Shown: positions 50,449 through 60,441, numbered from the stretch's first letter. The stretch is 64,000 nt of DNA from Achromobacter spanius (GCF_002812705.1 NZ_CP025030.1:6138001-6202000); one strand, 5' to 3'. The notes: generated from the sequence alone by a model not told the origin. Made by a program: numbers and translations.

Positions 50449-52095
50449 ATGTCTGAACGCGAGTCGATGGAATATGACGTGGTCGTGGTTGGCGGTGGAC
50501 CCGCCGGCTTGGCCACCGCAATCCGTCTAAAGCAGCTGGCCGCTGAAAAGAATCAGGAAATCGGCGTATGCGTCCTGGAGAAAGGCGCGGAACTGGGTGC
50601 ACACATCCTGTCCGGCGCCGTCATGGACCCGCTGGCGCTGACCGAACTTATCCCCGATTGGAAAGAAAAAGGCGCACCGCTGACCGTGCCGGTCACGCAG
50701 GACAAGTTCATGTTCCTGTCCCAGACCGGCGCGCGCACCACGCCAAACTGGATGCTGCCGCCCTGTTTCCACAACGAGGGCAACTACATCGTCCGCCTGG
50801 GCGACGTCGTCAAATGGATGGGCGAGCAAGCCGAGGCGCTGGGCGTGGACATCTTCCCCGGCTTTGCCGCGGTTGAAGTGCTGTACGACGAAAACGGCGC
50901 CGTGCGCGGCGTGGCCACCGGCGACATGGGCGTGGCCCGCGACGGTTCGCACACCGACCACTACCAGCCCGGCATGGAACTGCATGCCCGCTACACCGTG
51001 TTCGGCGAAGGCTCGCGCGGCCAACTGGGCCGCCAACTGATCGAACGCTTCAAGCTGGACGACGGCCGCAACCCGCAGTCCTACGGCATCGGCATCAAGG
51101 AAATGTGGGAAGTCGACCCGGCGCAATCCAAGCCCGGTCTCGTCATCCACACGGCCGGCTGGCCGCTGGATTCCGACACCTACGGCGGTTCGTTCCTGTA
51201 CCACCTGGACAACAACCTGGTGGCCGTGGGCATGATCGTCGGCCTGGATTACGCCAACCCCTGGCTGTCGCCGTTCGACGAATTCCAACGCTACAAGACG
51301 CACCCCGCCATCCGCGGCACGTTCGAAGGCGGCAAGCGCATTGCCTACGGCGCGCGCGCCATCACGGCGGGCGGCCTGATGTCCTTGCCCAAGCTGACGT
51401 TCCCGGGCGGCGTGCTGGTCGGCTGCGAAGCCGGCTTCCTGAATGCGTCCCGCATCAAGGGCAGCCATGCCGCCATCAAGTCGGGCAAGATGGCCGCCGA
51501 AGCCGCGTTCGACGCCCTGCTGGCCGACCGCCGCCAGGACGAACTGGCCGCGTATCCGAAGGCTTTCGAAAGTTCGTGGCTGCACGCGGAATTGAACAAG
51601 GCGCGCAACTTCAAGCAGTGGTTCAAGAAGGGCCGCACCATCGCCACGTTGATGACGGGCGTGGAGCAACTGCTGCTCAAGGGCAAGATGCCCTGGACCC
51701 TGCGCCACAACAAGCCCGACCACGCCTGTCTGCAACCGGCGTCCGAATGCGCGCGCATCGACTACCCGAAGCCCGATGGCAAGCTCACCTTCGACAAGCT
51801 CAGCTCGGTGTTCATTTCGAACACCAACCACGAAGAGAACGAGCCCATCCACCTGACCTTGAAGGACCCGTCCGTGCCGGTGCAGGTGAACCTGGCCAAG
51901 TACGGCGGCCCGGAATCGCGTTACTGCCCGGCCGGCGTGTACGAGTTCATCAAGGACGACCACGGCGAGGACCGCTTGCAAATCAACGCGCAAAACTGCG
52001 TGCACTGCAAGACTTGCGACATTAAAGACCCCACCCAGAACATCGTCTGGGTCGCCCCGCAAGGCGGCGAAGGGCCGGTCTACAGCGGCATGTAA
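50449..52095 (+). CDS. Electron transfer flavoprotein-ubiquinone oxidoreductase
   Basis: This 548-residue membrane-associated enzyme passes electrons from acyl-CoA dehydrogenases via ETF to ubiquinone. It has the FAD-binding start YDVVVVGGGPAGLATAIRL and a C-terminal 4Fe-4S site: RYCPAGVYEF followed by NCVHCKTCDIKDPTQNI. I start at ATG 50449 (MSERESM) with GGGGAG upstream; an ATG nine codons earlier is possible. Length matches the family. Confidence 0.95.
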   Translation: MSERESMEYDVVVVGGGPAGLATAIRLKQLAAEKNQEIGVCVLEKGAELGAHILSGAVMDPLALTELIPDWKEKGAPLTVPVTQDKFMFLSQTGARTTPNWMLPPCFHNEGNYIVRLGDVVKWMGEQAEALGVDIFPGFAAVEVLYDENGAVRGVATGDMGVARDGSHTDHYQPGMELHARYTVFGEGSRGQLGRQLIERFKLDDGRNPQSYGIGIKEMWEVDPAQSKPGLVIHTAGWPLDSDTYGGSFLYHLDNNLVAVGMIVGLDYANPWLSPFDEFQRYKTHPAIRGTFEGGKRIAYGARAITAGGLMSLPKLTFPGGVLVGCEAGFLNASRIKGSHAAIKSGKMAAEAAFDALLADRRQDELAAYPKAFESSWLHAELNKARNFKQWFKKGRTIATLMTGVEQLLLKGKMPWTLRHNKPDHACLQPASECARIDYPKPDGKLTFDKLSSVFISNTNHEENEPIHLTLKDPSVPVQVNLAKYGGPESRYCPAGVYEFIKDDHGEDRLQINAQNCVHCKTCDIKDPTQNIVWVAPQGGEGPVYSGM

Positions 52096-52125
52096 ATCCC
52101 GACCAGGGTTGTTGGATACCCTGCC

Positions 52126-52153
52126 TCAAGGCGCCTTCCGGGGCGCCTTTTTC
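52126..52153 (+). terminator. Terminator after ETF-QO
   Basis: Arms AAGGCGCC (52128-52135) and GGCGCCTT (52142-52149) are followed by T residues. Confidence 0.85.
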
Positions 52154-52171
52154 ACGAACCAAGGCGGCATC

Positions 52172-53035
52172 ATGACTGAACGCGTACTTCTCATTGGCTG
52201 TGGCGACCTTGGCCAGCGCGTGGCCCGGCGCTTCCTGGCGCGTGGCGACCAGGTGACCGCGCTGCGCCGCCACCCGCCCGCCGACGACAGCGGCATTCAA
52301 TGGCTGCAAGGCGACATCACTCGCGCGGACACCCTGCCCGCGCTGCCCGAAGGCGTCACGCGGCTGATCCATCTGCCCGCCCCCGGTGGGCGCGACCCGG
52401 CCTTGTATCGCGGCGTCTTCATCGATGGCTTGCAGAACGTACTGAACGTGTTGGATACGTTGCAGTTGAAGCGCGTGGTGTTAGTGTCATCCAGCGCCGT
52501 GTATGGCGAACACCATGGCGACTGGGTCACCGAAGATACGCCGCCCGCGCCACAAGGCTTCAACGGCCAGATTCTGCTTGAAGCAGAAGCCGCGCTGGCC
52601 GCGCGCGGTCTGTCGTCTACCGCGCTGCGGTTGGCCGGACTGTACGGACCCGGCCGACTGCAATTGATCGAGCGCCTGCGCAGCGGCGCGGCAGGCGCGC
52701 CGACGCAGCCTGAACATTGGGCCAACCGTATCCACATCGACGACGCGGCAGCCGCCGTGGTGCACCTGGCGCTGTTGCCCAAGGTTGAACCGGTTTATAT
52801 CGGGTGCGACGACACACCGCTGCCGCTGCGCACGCTCTACGCCGAGCTCGCTGCCATGATTGGCGCGCCCGCGCCGCGTGTCGCCCCTGCCCCGGCGAAT
52901 GTGGGCAGCAAGAAGCTCAGTAACGGGCGGCTGCGCGCCAGCGGCCTCACGCTGCAATGGCCGGATTCACGCCAGGGTTACGCGGCGCTGCTGGCGGACG
53001 CTGGCGCCCGCCTGCCCGGCACGTCGCGGGCATAG
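52172..53035 (+). CDS. NAD(P)-dependent epimerase/SDR-like protein (YeeZ-type)
   Basis: This 287-residue protein has an N-terminal Rossmann motif VLLIGCGDLGQRVARRFLAR, a central SSSAVYGEHHGDW with the active-site-like Ser and Tyr, and an NRIHIDDAAAAVVHLAL region typical of extended short-chain dehydrogenases. Function is unknown; the E. coli relative YeeZ is uncharacterised. ATG 52172 follows AAGG and lies just after the terminator. Confidence 0.8.
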   Translation: MTERVLLIGCGDLGQRVARRFLARGDQVTALRRHPPADDSGIQWLQGDITRADTLPALPEGVTRLIHLPAPGGRDPALYRGVFIDGLQNVLNVLDTLQLKRVVLVSSSAVYGEHHGDWVTEDTPPAPQGFNGQILLEAEAALAARGLSSTALRLAGLYGPGRLQLIERLRSGAAGAPTQPEHWANRIHIDDAAAAVVHLALLPKVEPVYIGCDDTPLPLRTLYAELAAMIGAPAPRVAPAPANVGSKKLSNGRLRASGLTLQWPDSRQGYAALLADAGARLPGTSRA

Positions 53036-53106
53036 TTCGGCCGGCATCGAATCGTTGCATGCCCGGGAGGCAGATACTGGCAGCCGGATCTCCTACCGGC
53101 CACGCC

Positions 53107-53589
53107 ATGCTTCCCGCCCATCCCCTGCTTGCCGTCACGCACGACGACCCCTACCCCTACTACGCCGCGCTAGCGCGCGAGAAGCCCCTGTACCGAGAGG
53201 ACGCGCCAGGCCTTTGAGTCGCCTGCCACCCTGACACGATCACGGCCGTGGTGCGCAATCCAGCTGCGCGCGTCCGTCCGCCATCGGAACCTGTGCCGCG
53301 CGCCCTGCACGCCGATAGCGCTGCGCAGATTGCCGCGTTCCTGTCCGCCCTGCCCACCACCGCCAATGTGGACCAGAGAGCCGCCGGACATGCCGCTGCC
53401 GACGCGCTGCAACGCCGCCTGGAATCCTTCCTGCTTGCCGCCGACGCCGACGCGATCGTCGACCACGTCATCCGCCACGATCCGCCCCTGCACAACACGC
53501 GGCGGTTCCTGGCATCCCGTTTCCGGTACCGACCGCTGCCCAATGCACGCGTGCCGCAGTTTGCGTTTTCAAAGGAACCCAACCCATGA
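53107..53589 (+). pseudogene. Eroded cytochrome P450 gene
   Basis: One frame across 53107-53589 reads as pieces of a bacterial cytochrome P450. The start HPLLAVTHDDPYPYYAAL is followed by an in-frame TGA (53215-53217) where the family usually has Trp (GL-stop-VACHPDTITAVVRNPA). It continues through RVRPPSEPVPRAL to the late motifs HDPPLHNTRRFLA and RYRPLPNARVPQF. The total is 160 codons instead of about 400: the I-helix, ExxR and the heme Cys loop are deleted. The frame ends in a 4-bp overlap with the next gene. It cannot make a working P450. Confidence 0.75.
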
Positions 53590-53930
53590 TTGCCGTGATA
53601 TTCGAAGTCGAACCCGCCAATGGCAACCCCGGTCCTTATCTGCACATTGCCGCCGGCTTGATCGACGAGCTCAAGACCATAGATGGCTTCATCTCGGTGG
53701 AGCGCTTTCAAAGCCTGAGCACGCCGGGCAAACTGCTGTCCCTGTCGTTCTGGCGCGATGAAGACGCCGTGAAGAGCTGGCGCTCGCTGGAGTCGCATCG
53801 CCGCGCCCAGGAAGCGGGACGCGGCGGTGTATTCCAGAACTATCGGCTGCGCGTAGCGCACGTGCTGCGCGACTATGGCATGAACGCGCGCGACGAAGCG
53901 CCCGCCGACAGCCGCAGCCGGCACGGCTGA
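53586..53930 (+). CDS. Antibiotic biosynthesis monooxygenase (ABM) domain protein
   Basis: This 114-residue protein matches the ABM ferredoxin-like fold (MIAVIFEVEPANGNPGPYLH, ELKTIDGFISVERFQSL, LLSLSFWRDEDAVKSWRSLE, HRRAQEAGR). Such proteins are small oxygenases or of unknown role. Its ATG overlaps the stop of the eroded P450 frame (ATGA), so the two were probably one operon. It is convergent with the ABC ATPase gene, with a 4-bp gap. Confidence 0.8.
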   Translation: MIAVIFEVEPANGNPGPYLHIAAGLIDELKTIDGFISVERFQSLSTPGKLLSLSFWRDEDAVKSWRSLESHRRAQEAGRGGVFQNYRLRVAHVLRDYGMNARDEAPADSRSRHG

Positions 53931-53934
53931 CGCG

Positions 53935-55752
53935 TCAGGCGGCTACCGTTTCGGCCAACGCCAAGCCGGCTGCCAGCGCAACGCGATGCGTGGCGCCGGA
54001 TGCCGGCACTGCCGTCATGGCGGGTGCGGCCACGTCCGCGCCGAGGGACGGATCAAAGTAGTCCGCATCGGGGCGGCGCGTGCCGGCAGGCAGGTCGCGC
54101 ACTTGCACACGGAATCCTTCCGCCGCACTGCCGCGCAATTCGGGCACGGCCTGCAATAGCCGGCGCGTGTACGGATGCGTCGGATGATCGAACACCTCGT
54201 CGCGCGATCCTTCTTCGACGATATGCCCGCGCAGCATCACGACCACGCGGTCGGCGATCTGCTCGACCACGCCCAGGTCATGGGAAATCAGCAGACACGC
54301 AAAGCCATAGGAACGCTGCAAGGACATCAGCGTTTCCAGAACCTGCTTCTGCACGGTCACGTCCAGCGCCGACACGGGTTCATCCGCGATGATCACTTCT
54401 GGCCGCATCACCAGCGCCCGCGCAATGGCGACGCGCTGGCGTTGCCCGCCCGACAACTCATGCGCATAGCGCTCGGCATAGCCGTCGCCCAACCCCACAT
54501 CGTGCAACGCCTGATCCACGCGCTGTTGCCGCGCATCTGGCGTGATGCCCGCTTCCAATCTCAGCCCCTCGCCCACCAGCGCGCCGATGGTCATGCGGGG
54601 ATCGAGCGACGAATACGGATCCTGAAACACCATCTGAATGCGGCGGCGCGCCGTGCGCCAGATGCCGCCCTCGCCACCCGGCGGCAACGCTTGCCCATCC
54701 AGCGCAATGCGCCCCTGCGCCTGCGGCACCAGGCCCAGTATCGACATCATGACGGTCGTCTTGCCGCTGCCCGATTCGCCAACAATGGCCAACGTTTCGC
54801 CCGGAGCCACCTGGAAGCTCGCCTGATGCACCGCGCGCACGAAACGCTTGCGGCGCCAGCCACCGCGCACGGCGTAGTCGATGGCCAGTTGGTCCACCTG
54901 CAAGATCGGCGCACCCGTGACGGGCGCGCGCGCCGGACCGCGCTTTGGCAGCGCATCCAGCAGGCTCAAGGTGTACGGGTCCGCCGGACGCGACAGCACT
55001 TGCGACACATCGCCCATTTCCACCGCACGGCCTCGGCACATCACCAGCACGCGCTGCGTGTACGCGGCCACCAGCGCCAGGTTGTGGCTGATGAAGATCA
55101 GCGCCGTGCCTTGCTCGCGCGTCAGCTCGACCATCAGGTCCAGCACTTCCTTTTGCACGACGCAGTCCAGCGCGGTGGTGGGTTCATCGGCGATCAGCAG
55201 GCGTGGCTTGAGCAGCATGACGCCCGCCAGCAGGATGCGTTGCCGCATGCCGCCCGAGAACTCGTGGGGATACCGCTTCATGCAATCGCGCGCATCGCGC
55301 ACCCGTACGCGTTCAAGCATCTGAACGGCCGCATCCCACGCCGCGCTGCGCGTCATGCTCCGGCGCAGGACCAGCGCTTCGATCAGCTGTTCGCCCACGC
55401 GGAATGCGGGGTTCAAGGACACCATGGGCTCCTGGAACACCATGCCGATACCGGTGCCACGCGTGGTCTGCCAATCGCCCGCACTTTGCGGCAGCACGTC
55501 GCGGCCGTCGAACAATGCCCGCCCGTTAGTGATGCGCGCGGCATCCGGCAACAGGCCCAACAACGCCTTGCCGATCAACGTTTTTCCGCTGCCGGATTCG
55601 CCCACGATGGACAGCGATTCGCCGGCCTGAAGATCGAAGGACACGCGGTTCACCACCGGTGCGTTATCGCGCTTGCCGGGAAAGCGGATTTCCAGATCGC
55701 GCACCGACAACAGGGGCGCGGCGCCGGCCGGGGAATGATCAGGCGCGTTCAT
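53935..55752 (-). CDS. Peptide-type ABC transporter, fused double ATPase
   Basis: This 605-residue protein has two ATPase domains: Walker A GESGSGKTLIGK and GESGSGKTTVM, signatures FSGGMRQRILLAGVM and LSGGQRQRVAIARAL, and Walker [13 protein letters not shown] and VIIADEPVSALD. Oligopeptide-type C-terminal extensions follow each domain. It is the last gene of the C45 operon. ATG 55752 overlaps the permease stop (ATGA), so I reject the longer frame. Confidence 0.92.
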   Translation of the reverse strand: MNAPDHSPAGAAPLLSVRDLEIRFPGKRDNAPVVNRVSFDLQAGESLSIVGESGSGKTLIGKALLGLLPDAARITNGRALFDGRDVLPQSAGDWQTTRGTGIGMVFQEPMVSLNPAFRVGEQLIEALVLRRSMTRSAAWDAAVQMLERVRVRDARDCMKRYPHEFSGGMRQRILLAGVMLLKPRLLIADEPTTALDCVVQKEVLDLMVELTREQGTALIFISHNLALVAAYTQRVLVMCRGRAVEMGDVSQVLSRPADPYTLSLLDALPKRGPARAPVTGAPILQVDQLAIDYAVRGGWRRKRFVRAVHQASFQVAPGETLAIVGESGSGKTTVMMSILGLVPQAQGRIALDGQALPPGGEGGIWRTARRRIQMVFQDPYSSLDPRMTIGALVGEGLRLEAGITPDARQQRVDQALHDVGLGDGYAERYAHELSGGQRQRVAIARALVMRPEVIIADEPVSALDVTVQKQVLETLMSLQRSYGFACLLISHDLGVVEQIADRVVVMLRGHIVEEGSRDEVFDHPTHPYTRRLLQAVPELRGSAAEGFRVQVRDLPAGTRRPDADYFDPSLGADVAAPAMTAVPASGATHRVALAAGLALAETVAA

Positions 55753-56585
55753 GCCATCACCCCTCGCATGCGCGGATCCAGGCGGTCGCGCACTGCATCG
55801 CCCAACAGATTGATGCCCAGCAGGCTTAGCGAAATCATCGTGCCCGGAAACAACGCCAGCCAGATCGCCTGGTCCATGGCGTTGCGGCTTTCGGACAGCA
55901 TGCCGCCCCACGTCGCTAACGGTGGCGGCACGCCCAACCCCAGGAAGGACAAGGCGCTTTCAGCCAGCAACGCCGACCCGAAGATGGACGTTGCGAAGAT
56001 CAGCAGCGGCGCCAAGCAGTTGGGCAGCACGTGGCGGAACACCGTCCACAAACCGCCATGCCCGGAGGCGCGCGAGGCAATGACGAAGTCCCGCTGCCGC
56101 AGCGACAGCGCCGCGCCGCGCGCAATGCGCGAGACGGATGGCGAATACGCCAGGCCCAGCGCAAGTACCACGCCCCACTTGGATGGGCCCAGCACCGTCA
56201 TGATGCCCAGCGCCAGCAATAACCCGGGAAACGCCATCATGGAATCGACCAGCACGCTGATGCCCCGATCCACCCAGCCGCCCGCATAACCCGCCGCCAC
56301 GCCGATGGTTGTGCCCAGCGCCAACGCCAGCAGCACCGAGAACACGCTGACCGCCACGCTGACGCCCGCGCCCGCCATCAGGCGCGACAAGACGTCGCGG
56401 CCGAACTCATCGGTGCCCAGCCAATATTCGGCCGACGGCGGCGAAAAGCGCGCCAGCAGATCGCCTTCCAGCGGATCGTGCGGCGTATACACCAACCCCA
56501 CCAGCGCCATCAGCACCACGCCCGCCACCAGGGCGCCGCCCACGACGGCATTGGTATGTTTGAAACCCGCTTTGAAACCCGTCAT
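55749..56585 (-). CDS. Peptide-type ABC transporter permease (DppC-like)
   Basis: This 278-residue permease shows YWLGTDEFGRDVLSRLMAG, the ATPase-contact loop FVIASRASGHGGLWTVFRHV followed by LPNCLAPLL, and ends LLGDAVRDRLDPRMRGVMA. It overlaps the ATPase gene by 4 bp and follows the other permease by 7 bp. Confidence 0.9.
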   Translation of the reverse strand: MTGFKAGFKHTNAVVGGALVAGVVLMALVGLVYTPHDPLEGDLLARFSPPSAEYWLGTDEFGRDVLSRLMAGAGVSVAVSVFSVLLALALGTTIGVAAGYAGGWVDRGISVLVDSMMAFPGLLLALGIMTVLGPSKWGVVLALGLAYSPSVSRIARGAALSLRQRDFVIASRASGHGGLWTVFRHVLPNCLAPLLIFATSIFGSALLAESALSFLGLGVPPPLATWGGMLSESRNAMDQAIWLALFPGTMISLSLLGINLLGDAVRDRLDPRMRGVMA

Positions 56586-56592
56586 GACGTTC

Positions 56593-57537
56593 CTATTGAA
56601 GCTTCACGCGCGGATCGAACAGCGGATACAGCAGATCCACCACCAGATTGACCGCCACGTACAACAACGCAATAAACAGCAGGCAGCCCTGCACCACCGG
56701 ATAGTCCCGCGCATAGATGCTTTCCACCAGCAGCCGGCCGATGCCCGGCAAGGTGAAGACGGTTTCTATCACCGCAGCGCCCGACAGCAGATGACCCAGC
56801 ATCAGGCCGATGACCGTGAGCGTGGGACCGAAGGAATTGGGCAACACGTGCCGCAGCATCACGCGCTTTTCAGGCAGGCCCTTGGCGCGCGCGTGCGCCA
56901 CGTACTCCAGCCGCAGCGTTTCGATGGTGCTGGCGCGCATCATCCGCGTGATCGCGGCGATCTCGGTCAACACGATCGCGCATACCGGCAGCACCAGATA
57001 CTTCAACGCGCCCACACCGCCTTGCGCCATCGACTCGAAGCCATACACGGGCAACCAGTTCAGCTTCACCCCAAACAGCCAGATCAGCAGGATGCCGACC
57101 CAGAAGCTGGGCATGGACACAAACAAAATCGAGGTGGACACGATGGCCGTATCCGCGCGCCGGTTTTGTCGCCACGCCGCGATCATGCCGGCGGGAATGG
57201 CCACCAGGCAGGCCAGCAACGTTGCCGTCAACACTACCTGCGCCGTTACCGCGAAATGCGTCAGGACCAGATGCATGACGGGTTCGCGGCGCGCGATGGA
57301 CATGCCCAGGTCGCCATGCAGCGCATTGCCGACCCAGATCAGGAACTGTTCGCCCACAGGGCGATCCAGGCCCAGTGCGTGGCGCATTTCGGCCAGCAGC
57401 GCGGGGTTGTCGATGTCGCCCAGCATCAGCGATGCGGGGTCGCCGGGAATGGCGCGGATCATGCCAAAGACCAGCACCGTCACCACGATGATCGTAGGCA
57501 CCGCCGCCGCGATGCGCTTGGTTAGATAGCCCAGCAC
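56593..57537 (-). CDS. Peptide-type ABC transporter permease (DppB-like)
   Basis: This 314-residue permease starts MLGYLTKRIAAAVPTIIVVT, has AIPGDPASLMLGDID, and the loop YVAHARAKGLPEKRVMLRHV with LPNSFGPTLTVIG. It follows the binding-protein gene by 6 bp. Confidence 0.9.
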   Translation of the reverse strand: MLGYLTKRIAAAVPTIIVVTVLVFGMIRAIPGDPASLMLGDIDNPALLAEMRHALGLDRPVGEQFLIWVGNALHGDLGMSIARREPVMHLVLTHFAVTAQVVLTATLLACLVAIPAGMIAAWRQNRRADTAIVSTSILFVSMPSFWVGILLIWLFGVKLNWLPVYGFESMAQGGVGALKYLVLPVCAIVLTEIAAITRMMRASTIETLRLEYVAHARAKGLPEKRVMLRHVLPNSFGPTLTVIGLMLGHLLSGAAVIETVFTLPGIGRLLVESIYARDYPVVQGCLLFIALLYVAVNLVVDLLYPLFDPRVKLQ

Positions 57538-57543
57538 GGCGCC

Positions 57544-59127
57544 TCAGTTCTTGGTGACGTTGAAGAAACGCGGCTTGCGCAGCGGCCAGCCGGTAAAGCC
57601 ATGAAGCCGGCTCGATACGACGACGTAGCCGGGCTTGTTGTAGTACATCAGCAGCGGCGTATCGCGCAGCATCAGCGCGTGCAGCTTGTCGAACGCCTGC
57701 TTGCGCGGAGCCGTGTCCGACTGGGCCTCGATGCCTTCAAGAATGGCCGCGGCCTCAGGGCTTTCCCATTGCGCCATAGGTGTCTTGGACTTGTCGCCGA
57801 CCACGTCGCGATACATCAGCGCGGGCTCGGTGCGCGCCGAATACGCAAAAGCCATCAACTGAAACTTGCCTTCGCGAAAGTTCGTGACCTGCGTGCCCCA
57901 TTCCAGCATGTCCAGCTCGGTCTTGATGCCGGCCTTGTTCAGCAACTGCTGGGTGACCACCGCCACGCGGTACAGGTAGGGATAGCGCTTGTTGGCCTGC
58001 AACTTCAGCGTTTCGCCACGGTAATTGGCGGCCTGCAACAGGCGCTTGACCTCGTTCAGGTTCTTTTCGTAACCCGCCTTGTCGGCCTCGGAGTAGTACA
58101 CGCTTGCCGTCGGCACCAGCGACGGGTTGTACGCCGCCTGACCGTTGTTCAACGCGCGGGCGATGGCGGAGAAGTCCAGCGCCAGCGCGATGGCGCGGCG
58201 CATGTTCACGTCGGACAGAAGCGGCGCGCGCGTCTGCATCAACAGGTTGACGGTGTCCAGCCCTTGCTCGGTGATGATGGACCAGCGCGGATCCTTCGCC
58301 GGCAGGTTGTCTTCGTCGGCGTTGTAGGCATCGACCTGGCCGGCCATCAGCGCGGCCTTTTGCGCGGCGGCGTCCGGAATCACCACAAAGCGCACGTTGG
58401 CCGACGCCACCTTCTTGCCGGCCATGCCGCTGGCCGCTTCGCTACGCGGCGCATAGCCGGCATACGGCGTCAGCAGCACGTATTGTTCCTTCTTCCATTC
58501 GGCCAGCACGTACGGGCCGGTGCCGACGGGCTTGATCCACTTGCCGTCGGTGTCGACGCTTTTCGGGCTGAGCACCGGCATCGGACATTGCACGCTGGCC
58601 ATCTGGTCCAGGAACAACGCATAGGGCGCATCCAGCGTGAACACCACGGTGACAGGGTCCGGCGTTTGCACGTCGACCACCTTGGCGCCCTTGCTGCCGT
58701 CGTAAAGATTCTTGCAGGCGTATTCGGACTGCGCGCCGGTCAGGTAGCCGTACGTCCATTTGACGTCGCTTGACGTCATCGGCGAGCCATCGTGGAAAGT
58801 CACGCCCTGGCGCAGCTTGAAAGTGTAGCTGCGCTTGTCGTCGGACAGCGTCCAGCTGTCGGCCAGCATCGGGCCCACGCTCATGTCCGCGCGCAGCGCG
58901 ACCAGCGATTCGACCACGTGAGCCAGCACGTTGTCGGTAGACGTGTTGCGCGAGCGGCCGCCGGGCATGGACGTGGGCGTGCCCGAGCCTTCGGCGTAGC
59001 GGATCTCGGGCAGCGGCGATGGCACCGGAGTTTGGGTTTGGGTCAGCCCCGGCAGGCCCGTCAAGGCGCCGGCCAGAGCGGCGGATAACAGCAGCGCGCG
59101 CTTGCCGCGCAAGACTTTCGACGTCAT
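57544..59127 (-). CDS. Periplasmic solute-binding protein, family 5
   Basis: This 527-residue protein has a signal peptide (KRALLLSAALAGALTGLPGL) and the family features FKLRQGVTFHDGSPMTSSDV and VGTGPYVLAEWKKEQ. It captures the ligand for the linked permeases. The operon enzyme suggests an N-acylated amino compound or peptide, which is inference. Confidence 0.9.
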   Translation of the reverse strand: MTSKVLRGKRALLLSAALAGALTGLPGLTQTQTPVPSPLPEIRYAEGSGTPTSMPGGRSRNTSTDNVLAHVVESLVALRADMSVGPMLADSWTLSDDKRSYTFKLRQGVTFHDGSPMTSSDVKWTYGYLTGAQSEYACKNLYDGSKGAKVVDVQTPDPVTVVFTLDAPYALFLDQMASVQCPMPVLSPKSVDTDGKWIKPVGTGPYVLAEWKKEQYVLLTPYAGYAPRSEAASGMAGKKVASANVRFVVIPDAAAQKAALMAGQVDAYNADEDNLPAKDPRWSIITEQGLDTVNLLMQTRAPLLSDVNMRRAIALALDFSAIARALNNGQAAYNPSLVPTASVYYSEADKAGYEKNLNEVKRLLQAANYRGETLKLQANKRYPYLYRVAVVTQQLLNKAGIKTELDMLEWGTQVTNFREGKFQLMAFAYSARTEPALMYRDVVGDKSKTPMAQWESPEAAAILEGIEAQSDTAPRKQAFDKLHALMLRDTPLLMYYNKPGYVVVSSRLHGFTGWPLRKPRFFNVTKN

Positions 59128-59148
59128 GGAATGGTCTCCTGGCGCGGC

Positions 59149-60255
59149 TTAGAACAGCCGGTATTCAACAAAATTGCGGCCTTCATAGGGCTTGCGCGCG
59201 ATCCACATCACGCCGCTTTCCGGCTCCATCAGCGTGGTGGCCACAGTGGCCGAAATGCTGTCGAAGCTGGCCGGCTTGGGCGAACGCAGTACGCCGTCGG
59301 GCGCGGCGAAATCATCGGCCAGGATGCGTTTGACGGCATCCCAGCCCACCTTGCCGCCCTGGCGCGCAAGCATGTCCTCGACGCGTCGTTGGCGATAAAT
59401 GGAATCGGGGTTGGCGGCCAGGCCCTTGTCGAACAGCTTGGCGCGCGCGGGCGGGCTGATCCAGTGGTTGGCATGTACCAACAGGCCGTCCTGCGGTGTG
59501 ATCCAGAAGATTTCGTCCGGCGCGCATTCCAGGTCCACGGCTTCGCCCTGGGCCTGGGCCAACATCAGGTTGTTGGAACAGAAGCGGCGCGACGCCCACA
59601 GCACTTTCATGGCGTTGCAGATGTTGGCGGCTTCCAGCATCTTGCGGCGCACCAGCACCAGCGGCACCTGCGCGGGCCGTTGATAGTCTTGCTCGCACGA
59701 CAGGAAATTGCCGGACAGCGATACGCCCGCACTGTTGAAACCATGGCGCGCCAGGCTGCCGGCCTCGGTGAACATCAACAGGTCGGGGCCATCGTCGCGG
59801 CGCATGCGCACGACGATGCCGGTGTCCACGCATTCCTCACGCCAGTCCCAGTTGTGGGCGTGCATCAACTTGCCGTCGGCGCTGGCCTCGGGCAGCACGA
59901 CCAGGCCGGTGCAGCCGTCGTCCAGCCCCTTGCGGGCGCGGCCCAGTTCGGCATGGCCGAACATCATTTCAGTGCGGCAGTTGATTACCACCACGTCTTC
60001 CAGCGATTGTCCGGCGCCGTCGGCGATGCCGCGCAGTTCTTCCAGGTAGGCGGCGTCGTAGTCTCCCACCACCGGCACCATGGCAGCGGCCAGTTCCTTC
60101 AGGCGGGTGGCGTCCACGCCACGGCGTTCCAGCTGCCCCCGATACAAGGCCACACTGCGCGCCACGTGCTCCGGCACCGCCGAGCCATGCTGGCGGCCGC
60201 GTTCATAAGGACTGCCCTGGACGTCGACCAGGGGAAACGGGGTAGGCATCGTCAC
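59149..60255 (-). CDS. C45 family autoproteolytic acyltransferase/amidohydrolase
   Basis: This 368-residue Ntn hydrolase belongs to the family of Penicillium isopenicillin N acyltransferase. The precursor should cleave before Cys115 in LDDGCTGLVV, which becomes the nucleophile. The opening GSPYERGRQHG, EELRGIADGAG and LMHAHNWDWREE match the family. It probably hydrolyses an amide bond between an acyl group and an amine. The start is GTG 60255 (GGAG about 10 bp upstream) or ATG 60249. It heads the operon with the ABC importer. Confidence 0.85.
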   Translation of the reverse strand: MTMPTPFPLVDVQGSPYERGRQHGSAVPEHVARSVALYRGQLERRGVDATRLKELAAAMVPVVGDYDAAYLEELRGIADGAGQSLEDVVVINCRTEMMFGHAELGRARKGLDDGCTGLVVLPEASADGKLMHAHNWDWREECVDTGIVVRMRRDDGPDLLMFTEAGSLARHGFNSAGVSLSGNFLSCEQDYQRPAQVPLVLVRRKMLEAANICNAMKVLWASRRFCSNNLMLAQAQGEAVDLECAPDEIFWITPQDGLLVHANHWISPPARAKLFDKGLAANPDSIYRQRRVEDMLARQGGKVGWDAVKRILADDFAAPDGVLRSPKPASFDSISATVATTLMEPESGVMWIARKPYEGRNFVEYRLF

Positions 60256-60319
60256 GCTAGCAAAACTCCGGGTAGGGCCGAACGGCGGCCTGGATGATAC
60301 GGTCAGAATCGACGATCAA

Positions 60320-60333
60320 ATTTTGTACTAATA
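60320..60333 (+). promoter_or_regulatory. Shared 14-bp motif ATTTTGTACTAATA, candidate GntR operator
   Basis: Lies between the divergent C45 operon and GntR gene. It overlaps the palindrome TACTAATATAGTA (60326-60338). A 13-of-14 match in the opposite direction lies upstream of the aminotransferase gene at 61423-61436. Confidence 0.6.
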
Positions 60334-60441
60334 TAGTAAAAAGTTCAATATTAGGGTTTGCCCGAATCGGATTCAAAAGCGACGTCGCTCCGGTACCATT
60401 GCCCTACGATCCCTGCCCGCCCTTTTTCCCTCTGACGCGCC

